From: Aquarana catesbeiana
Lineage: Eukaryota; Chordata; Amphibia; Anura; Ranidae
Assembly: GCF_042186555.1 (NCBI RefSeq)
Contig: NC_133328.1
Coordinates: 494,720,812 to 494,784,811, forward strand
DNA length: 64,000 nt
Direction of reading: 5' to 3'
The stretch's first letter is position 1. The number at the start of each line of letters is the position of its first letter. A program made the position numbers and the translations under genes. Below, one piece after another: positions 31,793 through 42,913 of the stretch. The notes under the pieces are model-generated. The model was not told where the DNA came from. It did not search any database and was given only the letters and a program-made list of their open reading frames with translations.

Positions 31793-32800
31793 TGGCCAGG
31801 TTCACACTGGTATGGTACAAAGGTCGTACCACTTTGGATCCAACTTTTCCCTGCGACTTGAAGTCCGACATGCGTACGACTTCAATGAACAGGGATCCGA
31901 ATTTGATCCCTGACGATACCAGGCAGTGTGTTTGGTATGAATCTTTAGGGGGAACTCCACGCACAACGTAAAAAAAAAGGCATGGTCCCCCCTCCAAGAG
32001 CATACCAGGCCCTTCGGTCTGGTATAGATTTTCAGAGGAACCCCCACACCGAAAAAAACGGCGTTGGGCCACCCAAAATCCATACCAGACCCTCATCTGA
32101 GCACACAGACCGACAGGTCAGAAAAGGGGGTGGGGACAAGCGAGCGCCCCCCCTCCTGAACCGTACCAGGCCGCATGCCCTCAACATGGGGGGGTGGGTG
32201 CTCAAAGCACCTTGTCCCCATGTTGATGAAGACAAGGGCCTCTTCCCGACAACCCTGGCTGTTGGTTGTCGGGGGTCTGCGGGCGGGGGGCTTATCTGAA
32301 TCTGGAAGCCCCCTTTAACAAGGGGGCCCCCCTGATTCCAGCCCCCCACCCTATGTGAATAAGTATGGGGTACATTGTACCCCTACCCATTCACCTAAAA
32401 AAAATGTCAAAAATAAACACATTACACATGTTTTTAAAGTAATTTATTAAGGCAGCTCCGTCGTCAACGATTTCTTCTCCCCTCTCTGACTCTTCTGCCT
32501 CCTTTGCTGACATCTTCTGCCTCTGTCGGTTCTTCTCCCCTCTCCAGGTCTTCTCTGCTCTCTGCTGATGTCTTATAGCCCTCTCCGGTTCTTCTCCCTC
32601 TGTCCGCTGTCTTCTCCGCTGTTCGGGTCTTCTCCGCTGTCTTCTCCCTCTGTTCTTCTTCCGATGTTGATGCGATGCTCTATCCCACTCTAATGCCGGG
32701 TGCACGGTGTGCCATTACTTATATTGACAGGGGGCGGGGTCACTGGAGGCCTGCCCCTTATGATGTCACCGCCCCATTATGCCCCAGGCGGTGACATCAT
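31793..32800. repeat. Composite of two ranid-type repeats
   Basis: 31793-31960 starts AGGTTCACACTGGTATGG, like the end of the element at 32801. About 31960-32360 repeats blocks from the fold-back at 5-6.4 kb (CCCTCAACATGGGG, CACCTTGTCCCCAT, TCTGGAAGCCCC). 32480-32690 is rich in TCTTCTCC repeats. A hairpin with 18-bp arms (32756-32773, 32787-32804; CCTTATGATGTCACCGCC) closes the block. Confidence 0.6.
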
Positions 32801-33771
32801 AAGGCCCGGTTCACACTGGTACGACATATGCTCCGATTTTGGGAGCAAATGTTGCATGACATGTACAAATCTATGGTTCCCTAAGAGAGCCGTCTTAACT
32901 GGTCCGACACAAGTCGGTCCGACTTTGAAAAAGGTTCCTGCACTACTTTGGTCCGACTTTGGTCTGTTTTCAGCCCATTGAATATCATTAAAGTGGTGTT
33001 CCGGCCAAAATCATACTTTTTAAATAAAAATACCCCTATAATACACACGCTCAATGTATTCTAGTAAAGTTAGTCTGTAAATTAAGGTCTGTTTTGTTAG
33101 TTTATAGCAGTAGTTTGTTATTTTATAAACTTACAGCAGGCTGTGGCCATCTTAAGTGTGGGCATCTGAAGCTAGACTGTGTTTCTTCCTGGATCTCATC
33201 CTTGCAGATCTCGCACATGCTCAGTGCAGCACAAGCAGTGTAATAGGTTTCAGGTCAGGTTTCCATAGCAACGGCAGTGTCAGAGGAAGTTGCCGCCCCT
33301 TCCCAGAAAGCATTGCAAACAGGAAATGATGCGATGAACCACGGCCAGGGAGCAGGAAGTGAAAAATGAATACAGCAGATATACAGTAGGTGCTGAGAAA
33401 AAAAATTAAAAAATATCCAATTTGTTTACAGTGCACAGTCTAGTGAGGGATGCTGAAGAGTTGTAAAAGTGGGTGGAACTCCACTTTAAAGTAGAAACAA
33501 AGTCGGATCCTCGTCCTAACCATTTGACTTGTAAAATCCGACATGGTGATTACAGCAGCAGGAAAAGGAATTCATGTCACACTGGGATTGTTTTGATTGG
33601 TCAAAGGACAGGTTGGACTATCTCAAAGTCAGAGCAAAATTGTATCCTGTTCATTCAAGTTGGATCGAAGTAGGACTGAAGTAGGACTGATGTAGGACCG
33701 ATGTCGCAGTCCAAAGTCGGATTGACACTCGTACAGCAGTGGTGTCGTACCAGTGTGAACCCGGCCTTAAA
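32801..33771. mobile_element. MITE with GGTTCACACTGGTACGAC ends, carrying a nested insertion
   Basis: Left terminus TAAGGCCCGGTTCACACTGG and right terminus GTACCAGTGTGAACCCGG then CCTTA are inverted. Repeated AAGTCGG/TCCGACTT blocks lie near both ends. The middle (32988-33489) is a second element. Confidence 0.7.
32988..33489. mobile_element. Nested MITE with TTAAAGTGG termini
   Basis: Begins TTAAAGTGGTGTTCCGGCC and ends GTGGAACTCCACTTTAA. Its termini are related to those of the element at 35372-35820. It interrupts the TCCGACTT-type element. Confidence 0.65.
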
Positions 33772-33775
33772 CCTA

Positions 33776-35371
33776 ACTGGTTGGTTACTATGCACAGCTT
33801 CACCAGATTCTGTGTGCATCAGTTTTAGTAAATCTCCCCCAGTGTATGTTGTATTATAGTTAAAAGAAAAAATGTACTCTCCTTCTATTTACACCTAAGG
33901 TTTTTTATTTTACTTGTCCAATAATGTATTCCATGGCCCATTGAACCTCTCAGTAATTATAAGATAAAAAATGCTCTTTTCTGCAGGACCGGGGTTGTCA
34001 TGCTATCACTCACAGTTGAAAGGGGCCACTTCTTTATTATGTTTTTGTAGTGGAAGGTCGGTAGCTTGAGCCAAACATGTAATATGCTAATGCCAGTCTT
34101 TCACTGTTTCTGCTAACGGTCTGTGATCTTACAAAATAAAGAAAAAAAAAATCTTCTGGGTTGTCCTTTGAACTTTAAAGCAGATATGTTGGAGGAGGAC
34201 AGGAGGACAGGTGAAGCAGAACAGAGGAGCAGGTAATATAAATGGGTGCATGATATTTAAAAAATATTTTAAAAATTTAAAAAATCTTTTGATTATAGTT
34301 TAGCCAATGCATGTACTTACGTAAATTGTTCAGGCAGTTCAGACATTTTCATTTATTTTGTTTAACATCATAGTATACAGTACAGTGCATGTTACAATCA
34401 ATATTAATATATTCAAACAGTAGTCATGAGGTCTGTTCTTTCCAAACTGTATGGTGGGAGCCACCTTGTGGTCACTGAGCTAACTTCATTCACTAACAAC
34501 TAACAAGTAAAACCAAATAAAACTATTGAATAAATCTTCCAAAAATGTTAGCATATTAAAAAGCCTAAAATCTAGTTAAATCAGCTTAATTCTCTTTCAT
34601 CATATGTGATATTCTTTACTACATTTATGAATTCTGCATAATTAAGATTTGTCTTTTCTGTTTACCCTCTGACATATTTTGATTCATATGAACTTACAAT
34701 GGTAAATGACAGTATAAGAAGAAAAAAACACTGAATTCAGTTGGTTACTGTAAACAGTTCAGACAGATCTTTCAAGCACTTTGGTAGAGGACATGCTGGT
34801 TTCATTCTATAACTGCTGTCTGATTTAGGGAGATGACTCTCTTTAGTATTATGGTAAAACCGAACCTGTGAGCTTAACTTACCTTGTACAGTGGCCCCAA
34901 GTCCATAATGTAGACACTTCCAGGTGTCCACCTACATTTATCTCCAGAGCTCTGGAGAACCTCCAAATCTATATTATGAAAATATTAACCTCAAATTCTG
35001 TGGTTATTTGGCTCCATCTGCGTCTGCACTTTCCTACAGGATGGAAAATGTGATGGTAAGTCTCATTGACAAATAGGAAGTTGAGGAAGGGGGTGTTAAA
35101 TATTAACCATGGATATTGTGGTTGAAATCTGCATAATACAGCCCCCCCCCCCATCCTGTTTCGGGGATGCAAGTCAATAGATCTAGGGCCACTTTAGAAG
35201 ATGATGTGAGTCTAAAGGATCACTTGAAAAATACATTGATATATAGCTTAGCGTCATGTGACATATATTATGCAAACTTTTAAACATAACTGGGGGAAAT
35301 TACTGGGGTAGCCAGATTCTGGAGCTGCTGTGCATGACAACCAATCAGCTTCTATCATTCATTTTCAATGC
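33776..35371. other. No gene seen
   Basis: AT-rich. A splice-like pair, TTTCCTACAG and ATGGTAAGTC at 35025-35062, would bound only about 16 bp and is not taken as an exon. Confidence 0.4.
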
Positions 35372-35820
35372 TTAAAGCGGGGGTTCACCCACACCGCCAA
35401 AAAAAAAAAAAAAAAAATATTAAAAGCCAACAGCTACAAATACTGCAGCTGCTGACTTTTAATACATGGCCACTTACCTGTCCCAGGGTCCAGCAATGTC
35501 GCCATCCTAGGTGAGGGAATCAGGAAGTGAAGCGTTGCGGCTTCACTTCCCGGTTCCCTACTGCGCATGCGCGAGTCGTGCTGCGCGTCCCAAGTGGTCC
35601 CCGCTCTCTCCTGGGAGCTGTGTGTTCCCAGGAGACAGCGCGGTGGGGACGGGAAGAGGCGTAGACTCCCATGGGAATCTATGCCGGAAGTGGGTGCAAA
35701 TACCTGTCTTAGACAGGTATCTGCACCCCCCTCCCCCCTGAAAGGTGCCAAATGTGATACCGGAGGGGGGGAGGGTTCCGAAAAGCGGAAGTTCCATTTT
35801 TGTGTGGAACTCCGCTTTAA
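35372..35820. mobile_element. MITE with TTAAAGCGG termini
   Basis: TTAAAGCGGGGGTTCAC at the left faces GTGGAACTCCGCTTTAA at the right. Internal inverted blocks are GGGTGCAAATACCTGTC and GACAGGTATCTGCACCC, and GGAAGTGAAGC and GCTTCACTTCC. GC-rich, non-coding; the short frames are repeat translations. Confidence 0.75.
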
Positions 35821-37272
35821 CCTTTACAAGCTGAAGTTAAAAGCTGATTGGTTACTGTGCTGAGCTGCTCCAGATTCTGCCTGCTCTGGTTTTAGTAAAT
35901 TGCCCTCAGAATGTTAGGGTATATGTATAGTTTACAAGAAGTTGACTCATTCTCTACCAAGCTTTTGTGGAGGTTATGGTTGTGGCATATTCTTGACTTA
36001 AATAATGGATGTAACTGTGCTTCACTGGAAATTCATAGAATCATTTTATACAACCAAAACCTGTTTGGTGCCTCTCCAGAACTTAATCTCAGACTTGTTT
36101 TAATAGCTACTTCATCTTTTTAATGCTGTTTGTTTAGAAGTGCCTTACAAACTCTGTGCCTTTAAAGAAATAGCAACGCACAAAGGTGCAGTTAAACTAA
36201 TCATGTCGATTTTGCAGGTCATTGATTGAACCAGAGCTTATTATAATTACATATTTTGGAAAACCTAGGCTTTATTCCACTTTTCATCATTTGGACTATT
36301 TTGTGTAGATCAGTGACATAAAACTTTTTTCGTTCCAGAATGTAACGCTACAATATTTCTCTGAATGTGGTTGTTTTTTCAGTGGCTTATGTTGGGATTA
36401 TGTTGGGATTAATATGGCTATGACCCATTGATTTTTTTAAATGTTGATGTACAACGAAAGGCTCCTGTATGGCAGATTAAACAAGTACCAAATCAAGCTA
36501 CTATGTGATGTGCAGTATTCATAAAGTACAAAAAAACATTTTTGCCTCCCCTGACAGAGCCAAATCCTCCTTCATTTGTGTCTCTCATGCTTCCCCTCCC
36601 AGACACTGCAGCTCACAGTGGGAGGTTTTAGGAACAGAGGCAGTGTTGCCAATCCAGAAAGCAATGGACAGGTCTAGGTGTGGCCAAGTGCTGACTGACA
36701 AGCTGCATTAAAAACATGTTTTATCCCACTGCAATGGAAGCAAGCACAGACTGTATGAAAGTGGGAACTCTGCTCTGAATTCAGCAACAGTTCATTGCTG
36801 CCACAAGATCGCAGGAAGCTGAATTAAGTGGAATTTACTGGCAGAATCAAGAGGTATTTGTGGGACTTTGCAGGGGGACTAATAGTATACTTTAAGTACA
36901 GATGGACTTTTACCTGGGTGCTGCTGTATATATTTTTTTATTTTATTAGGAGCCTTTGATTTGGTTTCAATCAAGGATTCAAAGAATGAATAGCATTGAA
37001 GGCAGGTGAAATCTCCTTTCTTCACTGCAGGTGGCGCTATTACTGCAGCCGCACTGCAGTTGAAAAGGAATTTAGGAGGAACACGGCTCATCTATGGTCT
37101 CCTGGGTCAATGGGGACGCTATCCAATTGGTTGCTGCTGCCCCATGTGACTCTGAAAGCCATCTTGGATCAGGCAGAGCCTATTTAAGGCCCTGGCTCCT
37201 AAGCTTTGCGCTTATTTTACAAGTGGGTAGAGTAGGGAGAGGTAACCTGCTTGGTTGGGACAGAACTAGCAG
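35821..37272. other. No gene; may include a gypsy 5' LTR
   Basis: Mostly featureless. The 36.9-37.5 kb part lies directly before gag and may contain the 5' LTR and leader, but I could not find a matching 3' copy to prove it. Confidence 0.35.
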
Positions 37273-37275
37273 CAG

Positions 37276-37306
37276 CGAAAGGTCCCTGACTAAGGGGTAA
37301 CGCGTA
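37276..37306 (+). ncRNA. Degenerate hammerhead-like motif
   Basis: CTGACTA, AGGGG, TAAC, then GCGTA followed by GGGCTC. This mirrors CTGANGA-stem-GAAACGCGTH, with short stem I pairing of GGTCC and GGGCTC. Box I and GAAA each carry changes, so activity is unlikely. It lies in the presumed leader of the gypsy element or an older PLE end. Confidence 0.3.
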
Positions 37307-37566
37307 GGGCTCACAACTATTCTGGATATCTACCTGTTTGGGCATGAGATGGCCAGGCTGCACTGTGTGGGCTGCACTCTAGTTGGGTTGTCTTTCTGCT
37401 GGGTTTATTGTGAACGATCCTTGCATTATTTCAATACAAGCTCTTTAACCACACTTGGACTGTATGCATTATTGGCACCGCATCACGCTGCACCCCACCT
37501 ACACTTGGCAGCATTCGGCAGGATATGTTCCTTGCAGTGGGTACGGAAGGAGGATTGGGTTCCAAC

Positions 37567-38374
37567 ATGACTCCGCTAGGATCGGCTTTAGCCCTTATAC
37601 CGCAGTTCAATGGCTCTAACACTCTCTTGGCAGAGTGGGAGGACAGACTGGAGAGTGCCGCGTGCCTGTACCAGGTTCCGGCTCGGCTGGTGGCGGAGCT
37701 GGCTATTAATGTCTTAGAGGGTGACACCTACCATGCAGTGGTAACGCTGCCAGAGAATGAATGAGCAAACTTAGAACAGATTGAGTCACACTCAGAAGGC
37801 CTGTTTTTGGAGAAGATACCACTTCTGGAGCCGAGGAGAAGGTTCTTTTTAAAGAAACAGCAGGAGCACAAGAACCTCACCCATTATGTGGTAGCCATGC
37901 AGAAACTCTGGAGGAGCCTGGAGAAAAGGGAAGTGCGCGGCTGCGCTGATATCACTGACACAGACCACATACCTAGGGATCAGTTCTTAGTTGGCCCAGG
38001 CCAGGGAAACCTTGCAAGAGAAAGTTAAAGCGCAACCTGTCACCTCCTACTATAATGCTGTAGTGGATGCAGTTGTGCAAGAACAGGAAGAGATGGATGC
38101 AATGGTGGCAGTGACCAAGAAATTTTAACCTGCATACATCGAAGAGGAGGCCCTGGCACCTTCAACTCTGTCAGCCATGCAAATCACACTGACCAAGCTA
38201 GCTCAGGATGTGGCTGCCTTGAAACAGGAGGTAGCCCATAGGGGCAAGAACCCACTGTGCAGGGACCCTGAAGAGGACGGAAAATTCTGGCGGTGTAGCC
38301 ACTATGCACACATATCCAAGAACTGTGAGCAGTCTGAATTCAGAAACCCCTCCAGGCCGTCTTTAAACGACTGA
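37567..38374 (+). pseudogene. gypsy gag fragment
   Basis: Starts at the ATG of MTPLGSALALIPQFNGSN. Gypsy Gag-like blocks follow: LAEWEDRLESAACLYQ, and after an in-frame stop (37762-37764) LLEPRRRFFLKKQQEHKNLTHY. The end carries a zinc-knuckle relic, FWRCSHYAHISKNC, in which the first Cys is replaced. There are several frame changes, for example near 37990-38030. It encodes a nucleocapsid/capsid precursor in intact relatives; non-functional here. Confidence 0.75.
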
Positions 38375-38469
38375 CTCCAGATGCAGAGGGACGATCCTCC
38401 AGGTCAACAACCCAAAGTCCCAGCAAGTCAGAGGACATGGTCGCACTGAGCCCAGTGGTACACCTTATC

Positions 38470-39180
38470 TAATGGCCAAAAAGTCCCATGCCTGGTTGAT
38501 ACCGGGTCAGAGGTCACGGTCATGGAGTACGATTTCTATGTGCAGAGATTTGGAGCACAAGTACAGTTATGCCCCGTACACACGGTCGGACTTTGTTCGG
38601 ACATTCCGACAACAAAATCCTAGGATTTTTTCCGACGGATGTTGGCTCAAACTTGTCTTGCATACACACGGTCACACAAAGTTGTCGGAAAATCCGATCG
38701 TTTTAAACGCGGTGACGTAAAACATGTACGTCGGGACTATAAACGGGGCAGTGGCCAATAGCTTTCATCTCTTTATTTATTCTGAGCATGCGTGGCACTT
38801 TGTCCGTCGGATTTGTGTACACACGATCGGAATTTCCGACAACGGATTTTGTTGTCGGAAAATTTTATCTCCTGCTCTCCAACTTTGTGTGTCGGAAAAT
38901 CCGATGGAAAATGTCTGATGGAGCCCACACACGGTCGGAATTTCTGACAACACGCTCCGATCGGACATTTTCCATCGGAAAATCCGACCGTGTGTACGGG
39001 GCATTAGAATTCTGATGACTGTCCCTTGGAGCAGCCAATAATCTATCCATCCTGGTGGAGGGCATCACCTGATTGAAGTCCAGATGGTGGAGCAGGTAGG
39101 GTCAGCCCAGCAGTTCCTGTCGTGCCGGGCATGAATGTCTTGAAAGAGCTGCACTTACCCCATCTGTTGGTCAAATATGA
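38470..39180 (+). pseudogene. gypsy protease region, split by a MITE
   Basis: One frame reads VPCLVDTGSEVTVMEYDF with the catalytic DTG at 38498-38506. The reading continues to the MITE junction at 38567 and resumes after 39006 as AANNLSILVEGIT with stops. The protease would have cleaved Gag-Pol; it is now disrupted. Confidence 0.7.
38570..39003. mobile_element. Harbinger-type MITE, TSD TTA, inside gypsy
   Basis: Perfect inverted termini TGCCCCGTACACACGGTCGGA and TCCGACCGTGTGTACGGGGCA, with TTA at 38567-38569 and 39004-39006. 434 bp; internal GTCGGAAAATCCGA palindromic blocks. The insertion is younger than the gypsy copy. Short frames inside are not genes. Confidence 0.9.
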
Positions 39181-39684
39181 ATATGCAGGCACATGGCTGT
39201 GGCCTGTGAGCTGTGTGGCTCTGGGTGCTCCAGGCCTATGAGACCCAACGCAAAGGCATCTAAGAAGCAACTGGAGCAAGTAGGAGTGGTCTGTAAACCC
39301 CCAAAGCAAAAGTTAATCTTGGCACCCCTGCAAGAGATGGTCTGGTCACTATTGGGGCCCACCACAAATTACAGGGGGTCATTGTTATAGTAGAGCATAT
39401 ACAAGGATCCTGTGACATCAGGGAAGTGGCTGTGGGCCATACAATATCCAAGGTCCATCAGGGAAGAGTCTTGGTGCAACTTGTCAACCTGGGAACAACA
39501 CCAATATTGCCGCCCAGACACGCCATCTTGGCTAATCTCTACATGGTGCCTCGCCACCCCAACAAAAACAGCTTCACTAGCTTGTTGCAAACACCTAGTC
39601 CAGAGAACTATGGGTTCACTGAAGCCCTTTACCACCCCATACAATTGAGGGGGACAACACCCAAGGGGCCAAGGGGTTAGGAAA

Positions 39685-40215
39685 TTGCTCTTTAATATGC
39701 TTCAGAGTAGGGTGATCAAAGAAACCACAGTCCATGGGCCACCCACTCCTGTTGTCCTGGTACAAAAGAAGGATAGCAGTCTATGGTTTTGTGTGGACTA
39801 CCATAAGCACAATGCATGTACCCACTGGGATGCCTACCCACTTCCTTGGGTCGAGGAATCCTTAATGGCCCTCGGACAAGCCAAGTTCTTTCCAGTTTGG
39901 ATCTGGCCAGCGGCTACTAGCAAGTCTCGGGACTGAGAGAAGACCATATTCATCACACCCTTGGGGCTATTTGTATTTAATTGCATGCCCTTTGGCTTCA
40001 GTAAAGCCCCCAGCACCTTCCAGCGCCTAATGGAAAGGTGTCTTGGAGATTTAAGTTTCAAGACTGTTTTAGTTTACCTAGATGATATGATTATCTTCTT
40101 CAAGACATTTGAAGAACACCTTAACATCTGGACCAGGTGCTGGCAAAGAATGCAAAGTACACCAGAGAAAGCAAGCTGGAATCCAAATTGGTGCGCATCC
40201 CATACCGGGTGGTAG
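39685..40215 (+). pseudogene. gypsy reverse transcriptase fragment
   Basis: Blocks: TPVVLVQKKDSSLWFCVDYHKHNA, DAYPLPWVEESLMALGQAK, then an in-frame stop (39934-39936). After that come TPLGLFVFNCMPFGFSKAPSTFQRLMERCLGDL and the active-site YLDD (40075-40086) in VLVYLDDMIIFFKTFEEHL. The first catalytic Asp region is altered (PVWIWPAAT where relatives have SVLDLASGY). Clearly Ty3/gypsy RT, inactive. Confidence 0.85.
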
Positions 40216-40333
40216 GGCAGCCTTTCTCACCTACCCTTGTCTATGATCTGGTGTCCATGGGCCTGACTCCATGAAGAAGAAGCTACATCAAAATAAACTG
40301 AGACCTTGTGTGTTGGGTGGGGACTGCTTACAT

Positions 40334-40372
40334 GCCTGATGAAGTGGTCTTGCATGGCTTCAAAATGTTGCA
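40334..40372 (+). ncRNA. Degenerate hammerhead-like motif
   Basis: CTGATGA (40336-40342) is followed by AGTGG, and further on CAAAATGTTG stands where GAAACGCGTTG would be expected. Stem II no longer pairs. Recognisable relic only. Confidence 0.3.
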
Positions 40373-40661
40373 GTTTCACACCTTGATCTGGATTCAGAAT
40401 GCAGAATGGCAGCCACTCAGCACAGCAAAAGGGAAGACACACTAAGGAGAGATATAAGTGCTGCTCACCCCAATATGGACAGAAAAAAAATGGAAAAAGG
40501 TCCCCCAGCGGGGTTTTTAGGCAGCTAACTATAGATATGAGCAAAAAAGCAATTGATAAATGAGTGTTAAATTATGAGCTCAAATGGGAAAATACCCATG
40601 CCAAATACAGATAATAACAAACATGTGGGTTATACACAGCATATAATAAAGCTATTGCATA

Positions 40662-40712
40662 ACAGTGCTGAGGCGTTTCGACCCATGAAGTTTGGGGTCT
40701 CTTCAGAGGATG
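40662..40712 (-). ncRNA. Hammerhead ribozyme-like motif
   Basis: Minus strand: CTGAAGA (40706-40700), stem II GACCC/GGGTC (40699-40695 with 40684-40680, five perfect pairs, 10-nt loop), then GAAAC (40679-40675) and GCCTC. CUGAAGA fits CUGANGA, so the core is intact. Stem III ACGCCT has lost the perfect palindrome seen in related copies, and stem I pairing is weak. Confidence 0.5.
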
Positions 40713-41668
40713 AGTTTGCTAAGGAGAAAAAAAAGGGATTTTTAATAACATATCCAACTTATTTGAAAAAGTTATAAAGTATGAAAATTTGTTACAGATT
40801 ACACATAATTACCACTGAATTTGGATGTACCCTTCGATTAGAGCCTCCCCACATAGCAGTCAGGCCATCCAGTGTGCCCGCACGCCACAGCACCCCGGAG
40901 GGGGGAACGAGGATCCACTAAATGCGGCTTACAAGGAGTCACACATACAAATGCCCCCCACCAAAATGCCACGAGGGAGGTGGGGCCAGAACCTACGACA
41001 ATTATCAGAGCGTTAGCTCATGAACAAACGATATTAGTGAAGTGATGATAACTATATTGGTATAACTAATATGGTGTATGCCGGAGATGAACTTGTCTTT
41101 AAACTCTGACAATAGCAGTGATGGGAAGGGGAGTGGAGAAAGTAATGATAAAGTGTGAAAAAATAAAAAAATAAATTGAATTATGTACATAAAAAATGAA
41201 AGTGAAGTGAGTGAATGTTTAAAGAACAAATAAAAAGTGAAAAAATCAGTGAATATGTGTGTGGTGTGCAACTGAAAAAAAGAGTGCATAATGTTACAAA
41301 GTATTTAAGTCTGCGGCATCCAAAGCTGGTGTACGCATAAGTAAAAATTGGATAAGAGTAAAAATATTAATCTATGGAGTCTGATAAGACATTTATAAAC
41401 AAATAAATAAGGGGTTGTTACTTACTCCTACGGTTAAGGAAAAGGGTCTGGCCGTCCAAGGAGGAATGTGAGGGGATCTCAACCGGATCAACTCTCATTC
41501 CAAAATTAAATAGTGTCCTTAGGTGAATGGTCTCGGCATGGAAGAGTGAAGCCATGTTTTCAGAGGGCTCCCGCTCATTCTTAGTCCACCCGCACAGCTT
41601 TACGGCTTCTCAGCTCACCCACACAGCTGAGAAGACTGCACCGCAGAGTTACGTGCCCTGGAACGCCT

Positions 41669-42913
41669 ATGGAAAGATTCCTAATACCGAAGCAGCCGGC
41701 TGAATCAACCCCGGATCCTTCCAAGATGGCGTCGGGACCAGATGCGGGAGTGGAGCCTGGCGCGCCTGCAGGACAAGGAGAGGGACGTGATCATGGTAAT
41801 GATATGCTACCGTTCTCCCCGAATAGAGACCTCTCCCCCTGCCTCCCCCGCTCTCTGTCCCTTGCATCCCTTGATAGCTCAGGAGGGGAACCCAGCGGCT
41901 CGCTTCAGTGGGGATCACAGGGCATTCAGCGCTCCCAGCAACAGAGCCTATCACTCGGTGTACCTCTGCCCATCTCACTGCAAGCCTCCATGAGCACCGC
42001 TCCACTGACTCTGCTCTTATATGAGCCCTCATCCACGCTTACTGGAGAGCAGGCACTGTGAAAACTATTACAAAAACTGCCCACCAGAGATGACCTGGAC
42101 TCTGTGGCAGCTAGAATGGAAGCAGCGCTCCGCGGAGAGACAGTGACAGAAGTTTCTTCACGAGTCACCACTGTGGAGACGGACACTGCAACCCTTCGCC
42201 AAGACGTCACTTCCTTACATGATGTGCAAGAAAAGGTGACAGACCAAATCGCACAGCTGCATTTGTTGATAGACGATCTGGAAAATCGCAACCGCAGACG
42301 CAACATCAGAATCCGCAGTCTGCCAGAGGCCACCCAGCAAGCAGAACTGAAGATGACGGTGACTGCTATATTCAATGTCTGCCTAGAGTGCCCGGCGGAA
42401 ACCCCTATTGCCATAGACAGAGTCCACAGAACCCTCGGGCCCAGAAACACAGCGGAAGACAGACTTAGAGATATCCTTTGTTGCTTGCATAATTACTCTA
42501 TCAAAGAGGACAGTCTCCACCGGGCTTGGCATAGGGGACATATTGACTTTGACAGAGCCCAGGTATCGCTCTTGCCAGATGTCTCACAGAGGACTCTGCA
42601 GATGCGCCGCTGTATGAAACCCCTGCTGGAGAAATTCGGCAAGCAGGGAATCACATATAAGTGGGGCCATCCTTTTCATTTGATTGCGCGGAAGGCAGGT
42701 CGCACATACACCATCCGACACCCCAGGGAGGTTCCCACCTTCCTCAATTCCCTTGGGCTGCCATCAATGTCATTACCTAACTGGCTGGCGTTTGTCCTGC
42801 CTCCCAGCATCAATACCCCAGCGGTGACCCCTTCTGGCAGGCCTCAAAGGCATCGACGCAACCACCGATCTCAACGCAGAAGACCCCAGGCTCCTCAGGA
42901 TAACGAACTATGA
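41669..42913 (+). pseudogene. LINE ORF1 (RNA-binding protein) with one stop
   Basis: One continuous frame except a TGA at 42059-42061. The N-terminal part is Pro/Ser-rich. The 269 codons from 42104 contain a predicted coiled coil (VTEVSSRVTTVETDTATLRQ with heptad-like spacing, to about residue 60) and LIDDLENRNRRRNIRIRSLPE, the hallmark entry into the L1 ORF1p RRM. IDRVHRTLGPR and a basic C-terminal tail follow. L1 ORF1p trimerises and binds element RNA. The stop between head and coiled coil probably abolishes full-length product. Confidence 0.82.

Larger units (their letters stand above)
37567..40215 (+). mobile_element. Decayed Ty3/gypsy retrotransposon (gag-PR-RT)
   Basis: Gag, an aspartic protease motif and RT occur in order on the plus strand, broken by stops and frameshifts. 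RNase H, integrase and a 3' LTR were not found; sequence after 40215 is of another type, so the element is 3'-truncated. A Harbinger MITE (38570-39003) is inserted in the protease region. Confidence 0.82.
40216..41668. other. No gene; PLE-end-like sequence with two hammerhead-like motifs
   Basis: Two hammerhead-type cores in opposite orientations and AT-rich direct-repeat texture suggest Penelope-like element ends without coding sequence. From about 41520 the sequence is probably the 5' UTR of the LINE. Confidence 0.4.

Noticed and set aside
35025..35062. Possible micro-exon between TTTCCTACAG and GGTAAGTC
   Set aside because: Only about 16 bp, with no coding context on either side.
36900..37520. 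Gypsy 5' LTR with a primer-binding site near TTGGCACCGCATCACG
   Set aside because: No second LTR copy was found, so the boundaries cannot be supported.
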